Below are positions 60,712 to 64,000 of a DNA stretch of 64,000 nt, in pieces. Location: contig NZ_CP024768.1 in NCBI RefSeq assembly GCF_011395035.1, positions 3,757,865 through 3,821,864 of the forward strand, read 5' to 3'. A program made the translations under genes and the position numbers. This DNA is from Pantoea cypripedii. GTDB taxonomy: Bacteria > Pseudomonadota > Gammaproteobacteria > Enterobacterales > Enterobacteriaceae. Below the pieces are notes generated by a model. It made no database searches. It saw nothing but the letters and a program-made list of their open reading frames with translations, and was not told the origin of the DNA. How positions within the stretch are numbered: position 1 is the first letter of the stretch; each line of letters begins with the position of its first letter.

Positions 60712-60750
60712 AGGCCAAAAATGACAAGTGATTAACCCAACGGATCTTTT

Positions 60751-62109
60751 ATGCTCGATAGCTTACTTGTCATTCTTTTACTGATTATTATCAGTGCGTT
60801 TTTCTCCCTCTCGGAGATCTCGCTGGCTGCTGCCCGCAAGATCAAGCTGAAACTGCTGGCCGACGAAGGCAATATCAACGCACAGCGTGTCCTGAAGATG
60901 CAGGAGACGCCCGGTATGTTCTTCACCGTGGTGCAGATCGGCCTTAACGCCGTGGCCATCCTCGGCGGTATCGTCGGCGATGCCGCGTTTTCACCGGCTT
61001 TCAGTTCGCTGTTCAATCGTTTTATGTCACCGGAGCTGGCCGATCAACTGAGCTTCATCTGCTCCTTCACTATCGTCACCAGCCTGTTCATCCTGTTTGC
61101 CGATTTAACCCCGAAGCGGGTGGGCATGATCGCGCCGGAAACCATTGCGCTGCGCATTATCAATCCGATGCGTTTCTGCCTGTTGGTCTTCCGTCCGCTG
61201 GTGTGGCTGTTTAACGGCCTCGCAAACGTCTTCTTCCGCATTTTTAAACTGCCAATGGTGCGTAAAGATGACATCACCTCCGATGATATCTACGCGGTGG
61301 TGGAAGCAGGAGCGCTGGCCGGGGTGCTGCGTAAGCAGGAACATGAGCTGATTGAAAACGTGTTTGAGCTGGAGTCGCGCACCGTACCGTCTTCAATGAC
61401 GTCACGCGAAAATATCATCTGGTTTGATCTGCATGAAGACGAGAGCAGCCTCAAAACGAAAATCGCCGAACATCCTCACTCGAAATTCCTCGTCTGCGAT
61501 GGCGATATCGACCATATCGTCGGCTATGTCGATTCCAAAGAGCTGCTGCTGCGCGTGCTGGGCAACCAGAGCATGGCGCTGAATAGCGGTGTGCAGATTC
61601 GCTCCGCGCTGATTGTGCCGGATACGCTGACGCTGTCTGAAGCGCTGGAAAGTTTCAAAACGGCGGGTGAAGACTTCGCGGTGATCATGAACGAATACGC
61701 GCTGGTGGTCGGCATTATTACCCTGAATGATGTGATGACCACGCTGATGGGTGACCTGGTGGGCCAGGGTCTGGAAGAACAGATTGTGGCGCGTGATGAA
61801 AATTCATGGCTGGTGGAAGGCGGTACGCCTATTGATGACGTGATGCGCGTGCTGCATATCGATGAGTTTCCGCAGTCGGGTAACTATGAAACCATCGGCG
61901 GCTTTATGATGTATATGCTGCGTAAGATCCCGAAACGAACCGATTTTGTGAAGTTTGCCGGCTTTAAGTTTGAAGTGGTGGATATTGACAGCTATCGCAT
62001 CGACCAGCTGCTGGTCACACGTATCGATGAGCGCCCGCCGGTGCTGAATGTCGCTAAAAATGCGGGGACTGATGCAGATGACAGCTCCTCTGTGGAAAAC
62101 GCGCGATGA
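60751..62109 (+). CDS. ytfL: CNNM/CBS-family membrane protein YtfL (PaeA), polyamine exporter
   Basis: A 452-residue inner-membrane protein. The DUF21 (CNNM) membrane domain occupies about 1-190 with FSLSEISLAAARKIKLK; two CBS domains follow (about 205-345, FELESRTVPSSMTSRENI and EALESFKTAGEDFAVIMNEYALVVGIITLND) and a CorC/HlyC C-terminal domain. In Salmonella and E. coli it has been reported as PaeA, an exporter of cadaverine and putrescine. It takes the place usually held by msrA-ytfL. Confidence 0.94.
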   Translation: MLDSLLVILLLIIISAFFSLSEISLAAARKIKLKLLADEGNINAQRVLKMQETPGMFFTVVQIGLNAVAILGGIVGDAAFSPAFSSLFNRFMSPELADQLSFICSFTIVTSLFILFADLTPKRVGMIAPETIALRIINPMRFCLLVFRPLVWLFNGLANVFFRIFKLPMVRKDDITSDDIYAVVEAGALAGVLRKQEHELIENVFELESRTVPSSMTSRENIIWFDLHEDESSLKTKIAEHPHSKFLVCDGDIDHIVGYVDSKELLLRVLGNQSMALNSGVQIRSALIVPDTLTLSEALESFKTAGEDFAVIMNEYALVVGIITLNDVMTTLMGDLVGQGLEEQIVARDENSWLVEGGTPIDDVMRVLHIDEFPQSGNYETIGGFMMYMLRKIPKRTDFVKFAGFKFEVVDIDSYRIDQLLVTRIDERPPVLNVAKNAGTDADDSSSVENAR

Positions 62110-62116
62110 ATCGCGC
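62101..62116. repeat. Short palindromic repeat, family B
   Basis: GCGCGAT-GA-ATCGCGC overlaps the end of ytfL and its stop codon. It is a half-unit of the family B palindrome seen in full at 47694. Confidence 0.7.
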
Positions 62117-62129
62117 CGCGACAAAAATT

Positions 62130-62156
62130 CAGGGCGCCATCGGCGCCCTTTCTTTT
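62130..62156. terminator. Terminator between ytfL and ytfK
   Basis: AGGGCGCC-ATC-GGCGCCCTTTCTTTT has an 8-bp GC-rich stem and a T run; it ends ytfL and lies just past the convergent ytfK stop. Confidence 0.88.
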
Positions 62157-62158
62157 GC

Positions 62159-62365
62159 TTAGTTGTACTCAGCTTGTAGTCGCAGTACCTGGCGGTTGAT
62201 TTCAGACATCACGCTCAGATGCTGTATGTCTTTGACGCGAGGGATAAGCACCTTCCCTTTATCGAATTCGAATGCGCCTACGTCCTTGATATACAACCTT
62301 CCTTTAAATAGCGTTTTTACGTATTTCGCAATTTGCAGCGGATTATAACGCTGGAAGATCTTCAT
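62159..62365 (-). CDS. ytfK: DUF1107 protein YtfK
   Basis: A 68-residue protein almost identical to E. coli YtfK in its first 55 residues (KIFQRYNPLQIAKYVKTLFK). In E. coli YtfK binds SpoT and tilts it toward (p)ppGpp synthesis under fatty acid and phosphate starvation. The gene is short but the start has GTTAGAACAACATG with a weak ribosome site and is supported by similarity. It is convergent with ytfL and divergent from ytfJ. Confidence 0.95.
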   Translation of the reverse strand: MKIFQRYNPLQIAKYVKTLFKGRLYIKDVGAFEFDKGKVLIPRVKDIQHLSVMSEINRQVLRLQAEYN

Positions 62366-62682
62366 GTTGTTCTAACTCCTGTACAGAAATAAAACGCTTC
62401 TTCGTTGCCAAAATCGGTACGAGCCCATGAAGCGCAAATGAGGCCTAAACTATAGAACATCCTGCGCTGCGGATGTTCCGAAAAAATGAATTTTTTACTG
62501 AATTGACACATCATTACAGAACACTCTGTTATCGAGCTCACAGAATCCAGTATAAACCTTCAGTGATTAAGGAATTGTGGCGTCGGTTACAAAGCTGTTA
62601 ACTCGTCGCGACAGGGCGCATCATCCACGCTTAATATTGCAGGAACATGACCAACTGGTCGGATCACCAAGGAGCCACATTT
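62366..62682. other. Intergenic region between ytfK and ytfJ
   Basis: About 317 bases hold the divergent promoters of ytfK and ytfJ. An AT-rich part at about 62480-62515 and TATAAA at 62551-62556 suit promoters. I see no further gene. Confidence 0.5.
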
Positions 62683-63237
62683 ATGCGATTGCCACACATG
62701 GTGTTAGCACTGGCACTACTTCTGCCCAATCTCGCTGCGGCACATCTGTTCAAACAAGGCGAGCGTGTCCCTGCGGTCGGCGTCAATGACAAAGGGGAAC
62801 TGATCTACCTTCAGGACAAGTTCAGCTATCGTCCGTGGAATAGCGCGCAGCTGGTAGGCAAAGTGCGCGTCATCATGCATATCGCCGGGCGTTCTTCAGC
62901 GAAAGAAATGAATGCAGCATTGATTGAAGCCATTAAAGCCGCCAAATTGCCACACGACCGCTACCAGACCACCACCGTGGTCAATACTGACGATGCCATC
63001 CCCGGCACCGGCATGTTTGTGCGCAGCAGTATCGAAAGCAATAAACAGCAGTATCCGTGGTCGCAATTCATTGTCGATAGCAATGGCAACGCGCGCAAAG
63101 CCTGGCAGCTGGAGGAAGGAGGCTCCGCAATTGTGGTGCTGGATAAGAATGGACGGGTGCAATACGCCAAAGATGGCGCACTGACGCAGCAGGAAGTTCA
63201 GCAGGTGATCACGTTACTGCATAAGCTGCTGTCGTAA
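62683..63237 (+). CDS. ytfJ: Periplasmic thioredoxin-fold protein YtfJ
   Basis: A 184-residue secreted protein. The signal peptide (MRLPHMVLALALLLPNLAAA) is followed by a thioredoxin-like fold with GKVRVIMHIAGRSSAKEMNA and ends in a helical tail. It lacks the CxxC redox pair, as in E. coli YtfJ, so it is not a disulfide oxidoreductase. AAGGAG is 8 nt before the ATG at 62683. Function unknown. Confidence 0.93.
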   Translation: MRLPHMVLALALLLPNLAAAHLFKQGERVPAVGVNDKGELIYLQDKFSYRPWNSAQLVGKVRVIMHIAGRSSAKEMNAALIEAIKAAKLPHDRYQTTTVVNTDDAIPGTGMFVRSSIESNKQQYPWSQFIVDSNGNARKAWQLEEGGSAIVVLDKNGRVQYAKDGALTQQEVQQVITLLHKLLS

Positions 63238-63261
63238 CGACGCGATAAATCGCGCCGCTAC
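63234..63261. repeat. Short palindromic repeat, family B
   Basis: GTAACGACGCGAT-AA-ATCGCGCCGCTAC shares the family B core and sits directly at the ytfJ stop, between convergent ytfJ and cysQ. Confidence 0.75.
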
Positions 63262-63269
63262 GGGATCGG

Positions 63270-64000
63270 CTAAAACAGGGAGACGCGGAAACCCGGGTTA
63301 AGGAAGGATTCTCGCGGTGCATAGTCGAGGGTCTTACCCTGCCAGTCATGCACATGCGCACCTGCGGCAATTGCCACTGCGTGTCCGGCACCGGTATCCC
63401 AGATGTTGGTCGGCCCAAAGCGTGGATAGAGCTGGGCTTTGCCTTCTGCCACCAGGCAGAATTTCAATGAGGAGCCGATGGCCGTTGTCTGGTGCTCGCC
63501 CAGCTGCTGCAGATACTCCTGCAGTTCTGCATCTTTGTCGAAATGTGAACGGCTCACCACCACCAACGGCGGACGCGCATCGCGGACATGAATTTGGGTT
63601 TTGTGTCCGCCCTCTTCTTTCCAGGCTTTGCCTTCAGCAGCAGAATAAAGCACGCCAATAGCCGGTGCGTAAACTACACCCAGCACCGGCTTTCCTTTTT
63701 CAATCAGCGCGATATTCACCGTGAACTCACCGTTGCGCTTGATAAACTCTTTGGTGCCATCGAGCGGATCGACCAGCCAGTAGCGCTGCCATTGCTGACG
63801 GATTTCCCAGGCTGGAGGATCTTCTTCGGACAGCACCGGGACTTCGGGCGTCAGGGCCTGTAGCCCACTCAGAATCACCTGATGTGCAGCGAGGTCGGCT
63901 GCCGTAACCGGCGAATCATCTGCCTTACGTTCGATGTCCATCGGCTGCGCGCCATCATAGACCTGCATAATCGCATCACCTGCGGCACGCGCCAGCTGGC
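63270..64000 (-). CDS. cysQ: 3'(2'),5'-bisphosphate nucleotidase, cut at the right edge
   Basis: The gene reads leftward and starts beyond the window; only about six N-terminal codons are missing. The visible frame reads QLARAAGDAIMQVYDG from the edge, then SEEDPP near residue 68, the inositol-phosphatase motif VDPLDGTKEF, and WDTGAGHAVA. It hydrolyses 3'-phosphoadenosine 5'-phosphate (PAP), clearing a by-product of sulfate assimilation. The ATG at 63968 is an internal Met. Close to E. coli CysQ (246 residues). Confidence 0.96.
   Translation of the reverse strand, partial: QLARAAGDAIMQVYDGAQPMDIERKADDSPVTAADLAAHQVILSGLQALTPEVPVLSEEDPPAWEIRQQWQRYWLVDPLDGTKEFIKRNGEFTVNIALIEKGKPVLGVVYAPAIGVLYSAAEGKAWKEEGGHKTQIHVRDARPPLVVVSRSHFDKDAELQEYLQQLGEHQTTAIGSSLKFCLVAEGKAQLYPRFGPTNIWDTGAGHAVAIAAGAHVHDWQGKTLDYAPRESFLNPGFRVSLF

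Noticed and set aside
60443..60727. 94-codon frame on the minus strand starting MSFLAWAAWEW
   Set aside because: No ribosome site, no family similarity, and it covers the tamA-ytfL promoter region.

Overview
The window is a GC-rich stretch of an enterobacterial chromosome, most like Pantoea/Erwinia (Erwiniaceae). Nearly every protein resembles an Escherichia coli housekeeping protein, but blocks that lie far apart in E. coli (the fadH-rlmG-alx-uxa-exu-yqj-yhaJ block, the rnpB/rsmI-lpoA-yraN-diaA-dolP block and the cybC-pmbA-yjgA-mpl-fbp-ppa-tamAB-ytfL-ytfK-ytfJ-cysQ block) are joined here. All assignments rest on reading the sequence and on recalled family features; no database search was run.

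Layout. 1-3000: a MASE1-like membrane sensor cut by the left edge, then a translationally coupled beta-carbonic anhydrase and SulP transporter. 3500-5200: a class C acid phosphatase lipoprotein and a PgeF/YfiH-like protein. 5150-9550: idnD-idnO-idnT-idnR for L-idonate/5-ketogluconate use, with a CRP-like site and an IdnR/GntR-like operator in front. 9850-19100: fadH with a FadR-like operator, rlmG, ygjP, a ClC protein with CBS domains, ygjR, alx behind a yybP-ykoY (Mn2+) riboswitch, and sstT. 19100-26060: the hexuronate regulon uxaC-uxaB-uxaA, exuT and exuR, with three matching ExuR-like operators. 26380-30660: yqjA-mzrA, yqjC-D-E-K, yqjF and yqjG. 30670-35720: RNase P RNA, rsmI, lpoA, yraN, diaA and dolP. 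35750-37480: yhaK and yhaJ.

37550-45000 holds the most notable part: nine same-strand genes for uptake and breakdown of an unidentified, probably N-acylated, amino sugar acid. They encode a PRD protein, four small poorly characterised proteins (an SFCGS-motif protein and the DUF4312, DUF4311 and DUF4310 types), an amidohydrolase/deacetylase, a DgaE-like ammonia lyase, a DgaF-like ketodeoxy-phosphogluconate aldolase and a BglG/MtlR-type PRD-EIIB-EIIA regulator. The inferred route is import, deacylation, deamination and aldol cleavage to central intermediates.

45230-64000: cybC, pmbA, yjgA, mpl, fbp, an AT-rich orphan membrane protein, a chemoreceptor, an LprI/DUF1311 protein, yeaL, ppa, ytfP-tamB-tamA, a possible relic of msrA, ytfL (paeA), ytfK, ytfJ and cysQ, which runs off the right edge. 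Two families of short palindromic repeats are scattered between genes throughout. I see no tRNA, prophage, insertion sequence or CRISPR array.
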